Of a DNA stretch of 64,000 nucleotides, positions 8,708 to 18,495 are shown piece by piece (position 1 is the first letter of the stretch; the number at the start of each line of letters is the position of its first letter). The position numbers were made by a program, and so were the translations under genes. The notes beneath the pieces were generated by a model, which saw only the letters and a list, made by a program, of their open reading frames with translations, ran no database searches and was not told where the DNA came from. Source of the stretch: Salmonirosea aquatica (GTDB taxonomy: Bacteria; Bacteroidota; Bacteroidia; Cytophagales; Spirosomataceae); contig NZ_WHLY01000002.1 of assembly GCF_009296315.1 (NCBI RefSeq), positions 4,748,501 through 4,812,500 on the forward strand. The letters run 5' to 3'.

Positions 8708-10132
8708 CTACTCAGTCACCCGTCCGATGGGCCGGCGGTTCTGGCCGGGGCTGCCGGTCAAATCATCGCCCAGGTCCTTGCGGGCTTCGTCGGCGATCTT
8801 CATCAGTTCGGCCGTCACCTCGGGAAAATCAAACTGCACGTTGTAGCGCTCGCCAGGATCGCGCCTCAGGTCGTAGAGCCCACCCTGGTGGTTGAAGTTC
8901 TCATTTCCCCCACCCGGCTGGCCGTCTTTCCCAGGTTTGAAGCCCTCATTAGTGCGTCCTGGGTGCGGAAACACCAGCTTCCAATCGCCGTGACGCACCG
9001 CTTCCAGATTGTTGCGGCGGTAATAGAACAGGAACGTTTCGCGCGGCTTGACCGACAGGTTCCCCTTCAAATTGGCCAGCAGGCTCACGCCGTCGATTTT
9101 TTTCTTCGGTAGGCTGGCCCCCGTCGCCTCCACAATGGTCGGCAGCATATCCATGCCCGCCGCCAGGTTGTTGGACACCACGCCCGCCGGCACCACGCCC
9201 GTCCATTCCACGATGCAGGGCACCCGGTGCCCGCCCTCGAAGGTGGTGCCCTTGCCCTCGCGGAAGCCGCCCGCGCTGCCCGCGTGGTTACCGTAGGACA
9301 GCCAGGGGCCGTTGTCGGAGGTGACGATCAGCAGCGTGTTTCCGTCGAGTTTCAGCTCTCTGAGCGTCTTGCGGATCTGCCCGATGCTCCAGTCGAGTTC
9401 CATGATCACGTCCCCGTACAGCCCCTGCTGCGATTTGCCCTTGAACTTGTCCGACACGAACAGGGGTACGTGCGGCATGGGGTGGGCCAGGTAGGCGAAG
9501 AAGGGCTTGTCCTTATTCTTTTTAATAAAGTTTATCGTCCGCTCGGTGAACCAGGTGGTGAACTGGCTCTGGTCGGGATTGGTGGCGACCACCTCGTCGC
9601 CCTCGATCAGCGGCAGCGGCGGGTAGTAGTTCTTGTTGACGGGGTGGTTGGGCCACATGTCGTTGGAATAGGGGATGCCGAAGTACTCGTCGAAGCCGTG
9701 GTGGGGGGGCAGGAACTGCTTCTGGAAGCCCAGGTGCCACTTGCCGAAGGCGGCCGTGGCGTACCCTTTGGCTTTCAGCAGCTCGGCGATGGTCTCCTCC
9801 TCGGCGTTGATGCCGGTTTTGGCCGAATGGTCCGTCGCCCCGGCAAAACCGAGGCGGTTGGGGTAGCAGCCCGTCAGCAGGCCCGCCCGCGAAGCGGTGC
9901 AGACGGCCTGCGGCGTGTAGTACTGCGAGAGGAACATGCCCTTGCTGGCCATGTCGTCAAAATTGGGCGTGGTGTAGCCCACCGCCCCGGTGCGCCCCAG
10001 GTCGCCGAAGCCCAGGTCGTCGATGTACACCAGCACGACGTTGGGCGGCCGGTCGGCCGGGGAGAATCGGAAAGCCAGGAAGGTGCCCAGGCACAGGAAA
10101 AGGGTTAGAAAGAGGGTTATTTTATGCTTCAC
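8708..10132 (-). CDS. arylsulfatase (type I, formylglycine-dependent)
   Basis: 474 residues with a signal peptide (about 1-25). The N-terminal metal site VVLVYIDDLGFGDLG and the formylglycine motif Cys78-T-A-S-R-AGLLTG are intact, as are GKWHLG and the later TSDNGPW metal-binding segment. Type I sulfatases remove sulfate esters from glycans or aromatic compounds, in the periplasm or at the surface, after the Cys is converted to formylglycine; no maturation enzyme is in this window. The gene is richer in G+C than most neighbours and lacks GGTACC, which is otherwise common here, so recent acquisition is possible. Confidence 0.92.
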   Translation of the reverse strand: MKHKITLFLTLFLCLGTFLAFRFSPADRPPNVVLVYIDDLGFGDLGRTGAVGYTTPNFDDMASKGMFLSQYYTPQAVCTASRAGLLTGCYPNRLGFAGATDHSAKTGINAEEETIAELLKAKGYATAAFGKWHLGFQKQFLPPHHGFDEYFGIPYSNDMWPNHPVNKNYYPPLPLIEGDEVVATNPDQSQFTTWFTERTINFIKKNKDKPFFAYLAHPMPHVPLFVSDKFKGKSQQGLYGDVIMELDWSIGQIRKTLRELKLDGNTLLIVTSDNGPWLSYGNHAGSAGGFREGKGTTFEGGHRVPCIVEWTGVVPAGVVSNNLAAGMDMLPTIVEATGASLPKKKIDGVSLLANLKGNLSVKPRETFLFYYRRNNLEAVRHGDWKLVFPHPGRTNEGFKPGKDGQPGGGNENFNHQGGLYDLRRDPGERYNVQFDFPEVTAELMKIADEARKDLGDDLTGSPGQNRRPIGRVTE

Positions 10133-10191
10133 GGTTCGGAGAGGTTTAAAGAAAACATAAGTTGGATTCGAGTGGGGCAGGGCTTTGGGGA

Positions 10192-11706
10192 TTACTGGTT
10201 CTGCTCAATCAGCTGGCGGATGGTAGGGTTGGTTTCCACATCGCCGCTTTCCTGCTTGAGGGTTTGCAATCTCTTCTTCATGCTGTCGATCAGGGCCTGG
10301 TACTGCGGGTCGCGGATGGCGTTGTGGTCCTCGTGCGGGTCTTTCCTCAGATCGTAAAATTCCCAGCCGGGGGGGTACTTCATCTTGTCGCGCTCGGTCT
10401 TGGTGCGGCTCTGGCCGTAGAAGAACGCCAGCTTGTAGCGGTCGGTGCGGATGCCGAAATGGGCCGGCCGGTTGGGCTCGTTGGCCCAGTAGCGGTAGTA
10501 CAGGTCCTTACGCCAGTCCCTGGGGGTCTTGCCTTGCAGGTTTTCGCGGAAGCTCCGCCCCTGCATCGAGGCCGGCTGCTTCACCCCGGCAAAGTCCAGA
10601 AACAGGGCGGGAAAATCGATATTCAGGATCAGGTCGTCGATTCTTTTACCGGCTTTCAATTCCCGGGGGTAGGAGATCACAAAGGGCATGCGCAGCGACT
10701 GCTCGTAGATGAAGCGTTTGTCGAAGAAGCCGTGCTCGCCCAGGAAGTACCCCTGGTCGGCGGTGTAGATGATGACGGTGTTGTCCAGCTCGCCGCTCTC
10801 CCGCAGATGGGCGATCAGCCGGCCGATGTTGTCGTCGATGGCCGCCCCCGACCGCAGGAAATCCTTGACGAACTTCTGGTAAGTCTTTTTACGCGCGGCC
10901 AGCGAATCCAGACCTTGCAAGGAGAAGGAGTTGCCCGGGTACCCCTTCCCGGTCTGGGCTTCGTAGCGTTTGCCCAGGATTTCCAGCGGCCAGCCGTCGT
11001 GGGTGCGGCCGCTGGGGGCCGGCCCCCAGTCCGCAAAATTCCCGGGGTAGGGCAGCTCCACGTCGGCCAGGAATTCCTGGTGGCGGGCGGGGTAGTCGTA
11101 GGGCTCGTGGGTGGCCTTGAAGTGCATCGACAAATAGAAGGGCCGGTCCTTGTTGCGGTTTTTCAGCCAGGCGATCGACTGGTCGGCGATCACGTCGGCG
11201 GAGAATCCCTGGTATTCCGTTCCCCCGGCATTGCCATCCTGCCAGTTGTCGCGGGTTTTCAGGATGGGGTTCCAGTACCGTCCCTGGCCGGGCAGCACCA
11301 GGTAGTAGTCGAAGCCGGTGGGTTCCTTCTTGAGGTGCCACTTGCCGATGATGGCCGTCTGGTAGCCAGCCTCTTGGAGCAGTTTGGCAAAATTGGCACT
11401 GTCGGGCTCTAGGGCATCGTCCAGGTCGTAGACGCCGTTGCGGTGGCTGTACTGGCCGGTGAGGATGGCCGCCCGGCTGGGCACGCAGATGGAGTTGGTG
11501 CAGAAGGCGTTCTCCAGCACCACGCCGTGGTCGGCCAGCCAGCGGATGTTGTCGTTCTTGACGTAGTCCTGCAAGATACCGCCGTAGATGCCCCAGGCCT
11601 GCGCGGTGTGGTCGTCGGACAGGATGAAGAGGATGTTGGGTTTCTGGCTCTTTTGCGAAAAGCCCAGTCCGGGTAATGCAAGAAAAAGAAGCAGCAGGTA
11701 TTTCAT
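10192..11706 (-). CDS. type I sulfatase (iduronate-sulfatase-like)
   Basis: 504 residues from the ATG at 11706, which begins the signal peptide MKYLLLLFLALPGLGFSQ; the upstream ATG at 11745 would place 13 residues before it. Cys74-V-P-S-R is the formylglycine motif; NILFILSDDH and TADQGYFLGEHG are the two metal-binding segments. FDYYLVLPGQGRYWNP and the late LYDLRKDPHE-like region (FYDLRKDPHEDHN) resemble the iduronate-2-sulfatase/choline-sulfatase-like subgroup often linked to sulfated polysaccharide use. It ends 59 bp before the second sulfatase. Only one GGTACC occurs in it, and G+C appears raised. Confidence 0.92.
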   Translation of the reverse strand: MKYLLLLFLALPGLGFSQKSQKPNILFILSDDHTAQAWGIYGGILQDYVKNDNIRWLADHGVVLENAFCTNSICVPSRAAILTGQYSHRNGVYDLDDALEPDSANFAKLLQEAGYQTAIIGKWHLKKEPTGFDYYLVLPGQGRYWNPILKTRDNWQDGNAGGTEYQGFSADVIADQSIAWLKNRNKDRPFYLSMHFKATHEPYDYPARHQEFLADVELPYPGNFADWGPAPSGRTHDGWPLEILGKRYEAQTGKGYPGNSFSLQGLDSLAARKKTYQKFVKDFLRSGAAIDDNIGRLIAHLRESGELDNTVIIYTADQGYFLGEHGFFDKRFIYEQSLRMPFVISYPRELKAGKRIDDLILNIDFPALFLDFAGVKQPASMQGRSFRENLQGKTPRDWRKDLYYRYWANEPNRPAHFGIRTDRYKLAFFYGQSRTKTERDKMKYPPGWEFYDLRKDPHEDHNAIRDPQYQALIDSMKKRLQTLKQESGDVETNPTIRQLIEQNQ

Positions 11707-12054
11707 GTCAGCTAATTTAAGGTAGCCATTGGGAATTTGAGCCATTTACCCTGCACCCGGTCTATACAGGCGTCCTGCAATTTTAATGAATTAAACCTTT
11801 CGGGGGAGGGTACCTACCCAGATATCGTTTGCTGCTTATGCTTTGGCGATTTTGGGCTTTGCGTTATAAAAGTCGTTTGCCTCCCTAATATCCTCTTATA
11901 AAGTGTACAGTTTCAGGCCCGCCGTAAGACTCGCCCGGGAAAGCTATGTTTTGAAAGCAGTGACAATTCTTTTTGCAAATAGTGGAATAACAGAAAATGG
12001 AGTGTGCTTTTAGGAAGGTTGAAGTAGGTAGGTAAGAGACTTTTCAAAAACAAA
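11707..12054. other. non-coding gap upstream of the sulfatases
   Basis: About 350 bases between the sulfatase start and the terminator of the PepSY-like gene. I see no convincing reading frame, RNA gene or promoter match here. One GGTACC lies near 11808. It probably contains the sulfatase promoter on the minus strand, but no clear TTTG-N20-TAnnTTTG was found. Confidence 0.4.
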
Positions 12055-12084
12055 AAAGACACCCGGCGCTGGCCGGGTGTCTTT
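12055..12084 (-). terminator. rho-independent terminator of the PepSY-like gene
   Basis: A perfect 13-bp stem (AAAGACACCCGGC / GCCGGGTGTCTTT) with a 4-base loop. On the minus strand it is followed by a T-rich tract. It lies 22 bp after the stop of the PepSY-like gene. Confidence 0.85.
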
Positions 12085-12106
12085 AGTCTCAGGAAACGTT
12101 GGCAGG

Positions 12107-12526
12107 TCAGTCCTTCGTAGCGGCCACGGCCTTGCCGCTGGCATCAAACAGGAAATCTTTGCCACCGAGTTCTGCTTCGTAGTAGGTCTTGCCGCCTTTG
12201 GTAATCCTGGCGGCCTCTTTGATTTTCTTGCCTTTGAGAGCATTCTGGACGGCCACAGGCAGACCAGAAACCGCGATTTCGGTCTCTACTTCCAGGGCTA
12301 CGCCTAGTTTGTTGTATACGACGGACATCTCCTCTTGGTCCTGCTCGAAGTTTGCTTCATAATCACCGGATTTCTCTTTCTCCCACGCCACTTCTTTCGC
12401 TTTAGGGTAGGTATTGATGAAGGCTGTCCTGACAATGTCAGGTACCTTGGCAGCCGTTATTTTCTGGGCATTAGCACCAAGCGTTACGGAAGCGGCCAAT
12501 AGGGTCACGATAATCATTCGTTTCAT
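12107..12526 (-). CDS. PepSY-like domain protein, exported
   Basis: 139 residues with a signal peptide ending GANAQ (about residue 21). Two related halves follow (around 25-75 and 80-135), each of the form VPDIVRTAFINTYPKAKEVAWEKE ... NAL-KGKKIKEAARI, the PepSY-like (BLIP-type) repeat found in Bacteroidota periplasmic proteins. It lies 88 bp downstream of the sensor kinase on the same strand and has its own terminator. Similar small PepSY proteins often accompany kinase/regulator/outer-membrane receptor sets, so it is a plausible regulon member or sensor accessory (inference). Confidence 0.8.
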   Translation of the reverse strand: MKRMIIVTLLAASVTLGANAQKITAAKVPDIVRTAFINTYPKAKEVAWEKEKSGDYEANFEQDQEEMSVVYNKLGVALEVETEIAVSGLPVAVQNALKGKKIKEAARITKGGKTYYEAELGGKDFLFDASGKAVAATKD

Positions 12527-12614
12527 GTTTGCTTTTGTTTAAAGTTAAAAACTACAACACAATGGTACCGTCCTAATCTGAAGGAAACCTGTTATCGACC
12601 GGCAAGTCGGCTTT

Positions 12615-13889
12615 TTATGGATGTTGATTTTTGGGCATCCCAAATCCGACTTCTACCACGTGCATCCCGTTTTCAAAATCGTAGCGTACCGTCCAATTAC
12701 TGAACGCGCAAATTTCTTTCACAATCGCTAACCCCAACCCCAACGAATCGGAATGGGAACTGCCTTTGTTGAAGCGTTCGAAATAGATTTCGGGTGGGTG
12801 TAGGGGGCTGGCGCCCGGATTTGAAATAGTGAGGTACCTCCCGGTCAGGACAATGTCGAGGGTACCTCCCTCTAAGTTGTACTTGATGGCGTTACCGATC
12901 AGGTTGGTAAGCAGTACCCTGGCTAATGTCGGATTTAAGTCGAGCCCGCAGTCATTGAGTCGAGTGGCTACCTGTAGATTCTTGGCCTGAATAAAATCTT
13001 CGAAGAGCGATAAGGATTCCTTCAGAAGCAATCGGAGGTTGATGCGCTCCGTCGAGACAAATTGGTCGTTTTCTATTTTGGTCAATAACAGAAGTGCCTG
13101 ATTGAGTCGGGAAAGCCTACCGGTAGCTTCGTATATGGTTTGGATACCCTGCATTTGTTGGCTAGATAAATCTTCATCCTGAATCATGACCTCCAGCTTA
13201 CTTTTAATAATGGCCAAAGGCGTCTGAATTTCGTGCGAGGCATTCTCTGTAAACTGCTTCAGATTAGTGAAATCGTCATGAATTTTACGCGTCATCCGGT
13301 CCACCACTTCATTGAGTTCTTTGAATTCGACAATATCCGTGCGTCCGAGTTCGGGCTGAATCCGTCGGCTCAGGGAGTAGTCTTTCAGTTTGGCTAATGT
13401 TTCATGAAAGGGCTGCCAGATTTTTCCGGCGATCCAGCGGTTGATGAGCAGCAGGCAGAGCAAGAGCGCGCCCAGCAACAGGATCTGGGAAATGACGATG
13501 GTTTGGATGAGATCGCCTTTTTCCAGCATCGAATTGCGTATCTTCAATTGATGGGGCTTGCCGTAGATCGTTACCTGCGTGGCCAGTTCGCGGAAGTGTT
13601 CGTTCCCGTGTTCTATGCCATCGTAGAGCGAGTCGTGTCGAGGCAAGGTACCTGCGGGGAGCGGTGTGACGACTATGTCGTCCTCAAAGCGCGTCCAATC
13701 CGTGATTTCTTTAGCATTTTTTATCTCGCCCAGCCGGGCTACGACAAACTCCTTGCGGCTTACCAGTGTTTCGTCGGCCTCTTCCACAAAAAGCTCGTGC
13801 AGGACATAATAAAAAATGGGCGTAGCAACCACCAATAGCAGCAGGGAAACACCGAAATAGGCAACCGCCGTGCGATTCAGGAGCTTCAT
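12615..13889 (-). CDS. sensor histidine kinase
   Basis: 424 residues. Transmembrane helices at about 11-30 and 131-150 flank a ~100-residue periplasmic sensor segment with no known domain. A HAMP-like linker follows, then HisKA with His219 in SHEIQTPL and an HATPase_c domain with N-box LIGNAIKYN and G-box LGLGLAIVKEI. It starts 2 bp downstream of the response regulator's stop, so the two are translated together. The cassette reads RR, HK, then PepSY-like protein, with a divergent outer-membrane receptor on the other side. Confidence 0.92.
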   Translation of the reverse strand: MKLLNRTAVAYFGVSLLLLVVATPIFYYVLHELFVEEADETLVSRKEFVVARLGEIKNAKEITDWTRFEDDIVVTPLPAGTLPRHDSLYDGIEHGNEHFRELATQVTIYGKPHQLKIRNSMLEKGDLIQTIVISQILLLGALLLCLLLINRWIAGKIWQPFHETLAKLKDYSLSRRIQPELGRTDIVEFKELNEVVDRMTRKIHDDFTNLKQFTENASHEIQTPLAIIKSKLEVMIQDEDLSSQQMQGIQTIYEATGRLSRLNQALLLLTKIENDQFVSTERINLRLLLKESLSLFEDFIQAKNLQVATRLNDCGLDLNPTLARVLLTNLIGNAIKYNLEGGTLDIVLTGRYLTISNPGASPLHPPEIYFERFNKGSSHSDSLGLGLAIVKEICAFSNWTVRYDFENGMHVVEVGFGMPKNQHP

Positions 13890-13891
13890 AA

Positions 13892-14572
13892 TCAGGTAGG
13901 TTGGGTGAATTTATAGCCCATACCGTATACCGAATGGATATAATCAGGACACTCTTTTTCAACCAGCTTTTTACGCAGATTTTTGATGTGGGTGTAGATA
14001 AAGTCCAGGGAGTCAAGCGAGTCGGCCTGTTCGCCCCACAGATGCTCGGCGATGGATTCTTTGGTAAGTACCCGGTTCTGGTTGGCAATGAAATACAATA
14101 GCAGATCCAGTTCTTTTTTGGTTAAAACAACACTCTCCATATTGACGAAGACATCCAGCGAATCCCGCTTTACGGTAATCTCCCGGAAAACGATGTCCTG
14201 TTTCCCCTGAAAGGTACGCCTGCGGATGAGTGACTTGATACGGGCGTTGAGTTCTGAGAGATGGAAAGGCTTGGTCAGGTAGTCGTCGGCCCCGATGTCC
14301 AGCCCCATAATCTTGTCATCGAGCGAATTTCGCGCCGAAATAACAATTATACCCGCTGCCGAGTCCTGCGCCTTGAACTGCCGTACCAGATCCAGGCCGT
14401 TGCCGCCAGGCAGCGTTATGTCGATCAGGGCGCAGTCGTAGGCATAAAGGGCGATTTTCTCGGAAGCTGTGCCAAAGTCGGCCGCCCATTCGCAGAGGTA
14501 CCCCTCCGTCCGCAGATAGCTAAGGATGGAATCTGCGAGGTGTTTTTCATCTTCTACGAGGAGGAGTTTCAT
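13892..14572 (-). CDS. OmpR/PhoB-family response regulator
   Basis: 226 residues from the ATG at 14572 (MKLLLVEDE), preferred over a codon 69 bp upstream that adds a non-family leader. The receiver domain has acidic pocket residues E7/D8, phospho-acceptor Asp51 (ALIDITLP), the conserved S/T in VISARNS and Lys in YLTKPF. A winged-helix Trans_reg_C domain fills the C-terminal half (LTKKELDLLLYF ... VYGMGYKF). Partner kinase is the adjacent downstream gene. The divergent receptor gene 220 bp away is a likely target (inference). Confidence 0.93.
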   Translation of the reverse strand: MKLLLVEDEKHLADSILSYLRTEGYLCEWAADFGTASEKIALYAYDCALIDITLPGGNGLDLVRQFKAQDSAAGIIVISARNSLDDKIMGLDIGADDYLTKPFHLSELNARIKSLIRRRTFQGKQDIVFREITVKRDSLDVFVNMESVVLTKKELDLLLYFIANQNRVLTKESIAEHLWGEQADSLDSLDFIYTHIKNLRKKLVEKECPDYIHSVYGMGYKFTQPT

Positions 14573-14794
14573 AGGAATATTATTTCTGAGGTTTGCCGGC
14601 GACTTTCTGGCAATAAAATAGGGAAAGGAAACTGGAGACAATCTGTGTTACCCGAAATACCTGGAAACAAAATCCGATGGCCTGATTACGGCTTTTTAAT
14701 GAGAAATTAACCTTCTACTCCAACTTCTCTCCAATATTGAGGAGTTGATTTGCTATTCAATTCATGGCCCGAGTCATGGGGTTTTAATCAAACT

Positions 14795-17244
14795 ATGCGC
14801 CTATTACTTTTTACTTCTTTTTTTCTGCTCAGCTTTTTGGCTGGCCAGGCCCAGATTATTGAACAAGGTCAGGTGAGTGGGCGCATTATAGACGCCGGTA
14901 CCCAGCAACCACTACCCTTCGCGGCTGTGACTGTCTGGACCAAAACGGGGGCCGACAGTAGCCTGGCCGGGGGCACCCAGAGCGACGAAGCCGGGAATTT
15001 TACGATCAGCCACCTGCCCCTTGTGTCGCTGCTGGTACGGGCTTCGTTCGTAGGGTACCTGCCGATTCAGCAAACCACTGTTCTGTCTGCCCGCCAGTCT
15101 ACTGTGGATTTGGGAACGCTTACGTTGCGGACTGACGCCACGCTCCTTAACGAAGTAAAAGTGAAGGGCGAGAAAGATCCTTTGGCTATGAGTACCGAGA
15201 AGCGCGTGTTCAATGTGGCCAAAAACCTGACCAGCATTGGCGGCACGGCCGAATCGCTGCTACGGAATGTCCCGGCGATTACGCTTGATGAGAATGGTAA
15301 TCCCAGCCTGCGCAACATGGCGACCACACTCTATATCAATGGAAAGCCGACGCAACTGACCCTTGCCCAGATTCCGGCCAATCAGATTGAATCCGTCGAG
15401 GTCATCAGTAATCCATCGGCGCGCTATGACGCCTCCACCTCGGGCGGCATTGTGAATCTGGTACTGAAGAAAAACCGGCAGCCGGGTTACAATGGCATCG
15501 CCAGTGTGAGCCTGGGTCAAAATCGACGCTACGATGCCACCGCTAACCTTGACTGGCGGCAGGGCCGCTGGAATGTGACGGCACTATACAGCCTGAATGC
15601 TACCCAAAATCCGCTTACGGGTTACGTTCACCGAACCAATCGCAGCGCCGACTCCGGGGTACCTACCGGCTATTTTGATCAGAATACCGCCATCGACTTG
15701 AACAACCACTTCCAGAACGGTCGTTTGGCTATAGACTACAACGTCAATGCCCATAACCTGCTGACGGTAGGCGGAACGGTAGCCGCCGGGGCTTACAATT
15801 CGGTTTCGGATCAGCAGTATACCTACCGCGATGCCGCCGGAAACCGCACGGGCAGCGGCAGCCGGCACATCGACCCGCAGAATAATTTTACCAACCTGGG
15901 GGTACCCTGGATTGGAAACATAGTTTTGCCCGCAAAAAGGAAGAATTGAATTTCTCGTCATCCGTGACGCGCAATCGCGTATCCAACGCCGCCGACTGGC
16001 TCACCACTTCGCTGGATGCCGCCGGAAAAAGCCAACCCACCTACCCCGAGCTCGACCGCATCGACGGGCGCATCATCGGTAGCCAGTACCTGGCCCAACT
16101 CGACTATACGCGGCCCGTCGGCGACTCGGCCAAGTGGGAGTTCGGGATTCGTAGCTTCACCTACGCCCGCGACCAACAGTATTTGTTCAAGGTGCTGGGC
16201 GAAGGCGGGGATTATACGCTTCTGCAGGACTACTCGCAGAATGCCGATATTCGGGAGATGGTGAACGCCGCCTACGCGTTGTACACCAGTCAATTGCGCA
16301 GCGGCATTAACATCCAGGCGGGACTTCGGCTCGAGCAGTCGAGCTTGCATGGGTTGTCGCGCTTTGATGGCAGCACCTTTGGGTATAATTATCCGTCCAA
16401 AACCGGACAGAATATTTTTCAGTCGTTCTTCCCGTCTTTCTCGGCGACTAAGGAGTTGAGCAAAACTTCGGAACTGGCGCTGAGCCTGAGCCGGAAGGTA
16501 GGGCGGCCCAATTTCCGCCATGTGTTTGTGGGCATCCAGGCCAACGACCGCCAGAACATCACCATCGGCAACCCGGCGGTGCGCCCGGAATTTGTGAATA
16601 CCGCTGAACTGACCTATACGCTCACGAAAGATCAATTGCAGTGGTTTTCCAGCCTGTACTATATTTACGAAGACCACACCATCAAACCCTTTACCCAGCC
16701 CTCAGCCGACGACCCGTCCATTTTGGTGACGACGTTTCTGAACGTTAAAGCCGATATTCAGTACGGGTTGGATCAGTCACTCAAACTGGATTTGGGCAAA
16801 AATTTTACAATACTGGCCAGTGCCAATACGCGTAGTTTCGCCATTCAGTCCGACTCGGCCAGAACGCAGCGGTGGGTGTACAATGCCAAGCTCAATCTGA
16901 GCTACAGGCTGCCCGCCGACATCACCGCTCAACTCAGTGGTACCCGCGATAGCCGGGGCGTATCGCTGCAAGGCTACCGACGGGCGGTCAATGCGGCGGA
17001 TTTTGCGTTGCGGAAGGGTTTGTGGAATAACAGAGGTAGCCTCGTCTTTACTGTGAACGATATTTTCAATTCGAGACGATTCTACTCCATTTATGAACAA
17101 CCGGCCGTGTTCCAGACCTCGATGAGCCGGCGCGATGTGCGGTATTACAAATTTACGCTCCAGGTACCTTTGGGTAAGCCCGACGCTACTTTCCGCCGCA
17201 GCCAGCGCAAGCTGGAACGGCCCGATGTCGATTTTAGCAATTGA
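14795..17244 (+). pseudogene. outer-membrane beta-barrel receptor (TonB-dependent-like, OMP_b-brl_3), frame broken at 15898-15902
   Basis: Residues 1-20 are a signal peptide (ends AGQAQ), followed by a CarboxypepD_reg-like domain (SGRIIDAGTQQPLPFAAVTV), a plug (YINGKPTQLTLAQIPANQIESVEVI) and a barrel of the OMP_b-brl_3 type. The frame stops at 15949, while the same protein continues in another frame (TLDWKHSFARKKEELNFSSS). Adding one G to the 5-G run at 15898-15902 restores LGGTLDWKH and an 816-residue protein, the normal family length. This is therefore either a sequencing undercall or a real, possibly phase-variable, one-base loss. It is divergent from the adjacent kinase/regulator pair. 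Confidence 0.85.
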
Positions 17245-17259
17245 CGCTCTTTCCAGAAA

Positions 17260-18381
17260 TCATTTCAGGTAGGCTTTCGCCTCCCGTTTCAGGGCAAGGT
17301 ACTCCGTTATTTCCAGGCTTTTCTTGTAGTATTCCCGGGCTTTGGCCTTGTTGCCGCCGCGGTCGGCGATGCGGGCCAGTCCGGCGTAGGACATGGCGTG
17401 GTACTCACGGGTATACTGCATATCATACGGAATTTTGAGCGCGGCCAGGTATGCTTTCTGAGCTTCCGCGTCGTTTTTGTCCCGTTTTTCGGCAATCATT
17501 CCCTCGAAACAGTACCCGGCGATGGGATAAAAACCCGTGGTATGCTTCTTGAGTTCGGGGAGGCCTTTGTCGGCTTCATCGTAACGGCCCGCCAGAATCA
17601 GGGCTTCCAGATGGCTCATTTTGAACACCAGGTTGTTGGGAAACCAGGCACTCAGGCGAGCCGTATAATTATCGGCCAGGTCGGGCCGTGCTTCGTGCTC
17701 AAGGTAGATATGGGCCAGAAAATACGCTGCCTCGACTTTGGTAATGACCGCCGTTTTAGTTGCCATATCCAGTTGTTTCAGGCCCAGGGTTTTATTGCCG
17801 TCTTTGAAGAAAATCATCAGCGGCTTCACGATCGGATGATCCTCGGGGTAGCTCTCCACGTAGTAGTTGTACATACCCGCCACAAAATAAAACTCCGGGT
17901 TCTTATCGACCAGCTTTAGCCCCTCGGTCAGGCTACCGTAGGCTTTCTGGGCTTCTCCGGCCGCTTTCAGAAGTTCGTTTTGATAGTTGTACATCAGAGC
18001 CAGGTACCCCCGTGAGGCCATCGTAAAAAACACTGCCTCGGGTTCCTTGCTGTTTTTGCCGTACTGTTTATCCACCGCCGCCAGGCACTGGTTCAGGGCA
18101 CGGATGTACTCGCCTACTTTGGCCTTATTGTCTTTGATGGGTAGGTACTGCCAGTGCATTTGAAAGGCTTTCAGGAAGTAGGTGACCGGATGCTCGGGGT
18201 ACCTGCCCTGAATTTGTCGGCCTACGGCGTTGGCTTCCTCGAATTCATTATTATAAATATGGTTGATGCCCTTCTGGATAAGCGCCAGGGTAGGGCGGTC
18301 ATTCAGAATCTGGGCCTTGGCAGGTAAAGGAATGAATTGAAAAACGGTCGATAGAAAAACAAGCAGAACGAGGAAGCGCAT
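17260..18381 (-). CDS. exported tetratricopeptide-repeat protein
   Basis: 373 residues from the ATG at 18381, which begins the signal peptide MRFLVLLVFLSTVFQFIPLPAKAQ; an upstream ATG at 18444 would add 21 polar residues. The rest is alpha-helical with degenerate TPR-like units, for example YFLKAFQMHWQYL near 80 and the canonical pair AKAREYYKKSLEITEYLAL at the C terminus. It probably acts in the periplasm as a protein-protein adaptor; no enzyme motif is seen. It converges on the outer-membrane receptor with only 15 bp between the stops. Confidence 0.7.
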   Translation of the reverse strand: MRFLVLLVFLSTVFQFIPLPAKAQILNDRPTLALIQKGINHIYNNEFEEANAVGRQIQGRYPEHPVTYFLKAFQMHWQYLPIKDNKAKVGEYIRALNQCLAAVDKQYGKNSKEPEAVFFTMASRGYLALMYNYQNELLKAAGEAQKAYGSLTEGLKLVDKNPEFYFVAGMYNYYVESYPEDHPIVKPLMIFFKDGNKTLGLKQLDMATKTAVITKVEAAYFLAHIYLEHEARPDLADNYTARLSAWFPNNLVFKMSHLEALILAGRYDEADKGLPELKKHTTGFYPIAGYCFEGMIAEKRDKNDAEAQKAYLAALKIPYDMQYTREYHAMSYAGLARIADRGGNKAKAREYYKKSLEITEYLALKREAKAYLK

Positions 18382-18495
18382 GAAAAAGGATTGAGCAGGT
18401 GTACGTGTTTGTTTGTGTGGGATTGTCCTTGTAGCTTTGCTCATAACGTTAATTTATCGGCCCCGGTTTGGCCGCAGGTACATTTATCTCATTTC

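Noticed and set aside
8708-11745. Long open frames on the plus strand opposite the sulfatases
   Set aside because: They are antisense shadows of G+C-rich coding sequence; the sulfatase motifs are on the minus strand.
14728-14755. Partly symmetric AACTTCTCTCCAATATTGAG region before the outer-membrane receptor gene
   Set aside because: The symmetry is imperfect and I cannot link it to a regulator binding pattern. It might be the response-regulator site, but that is speculation.
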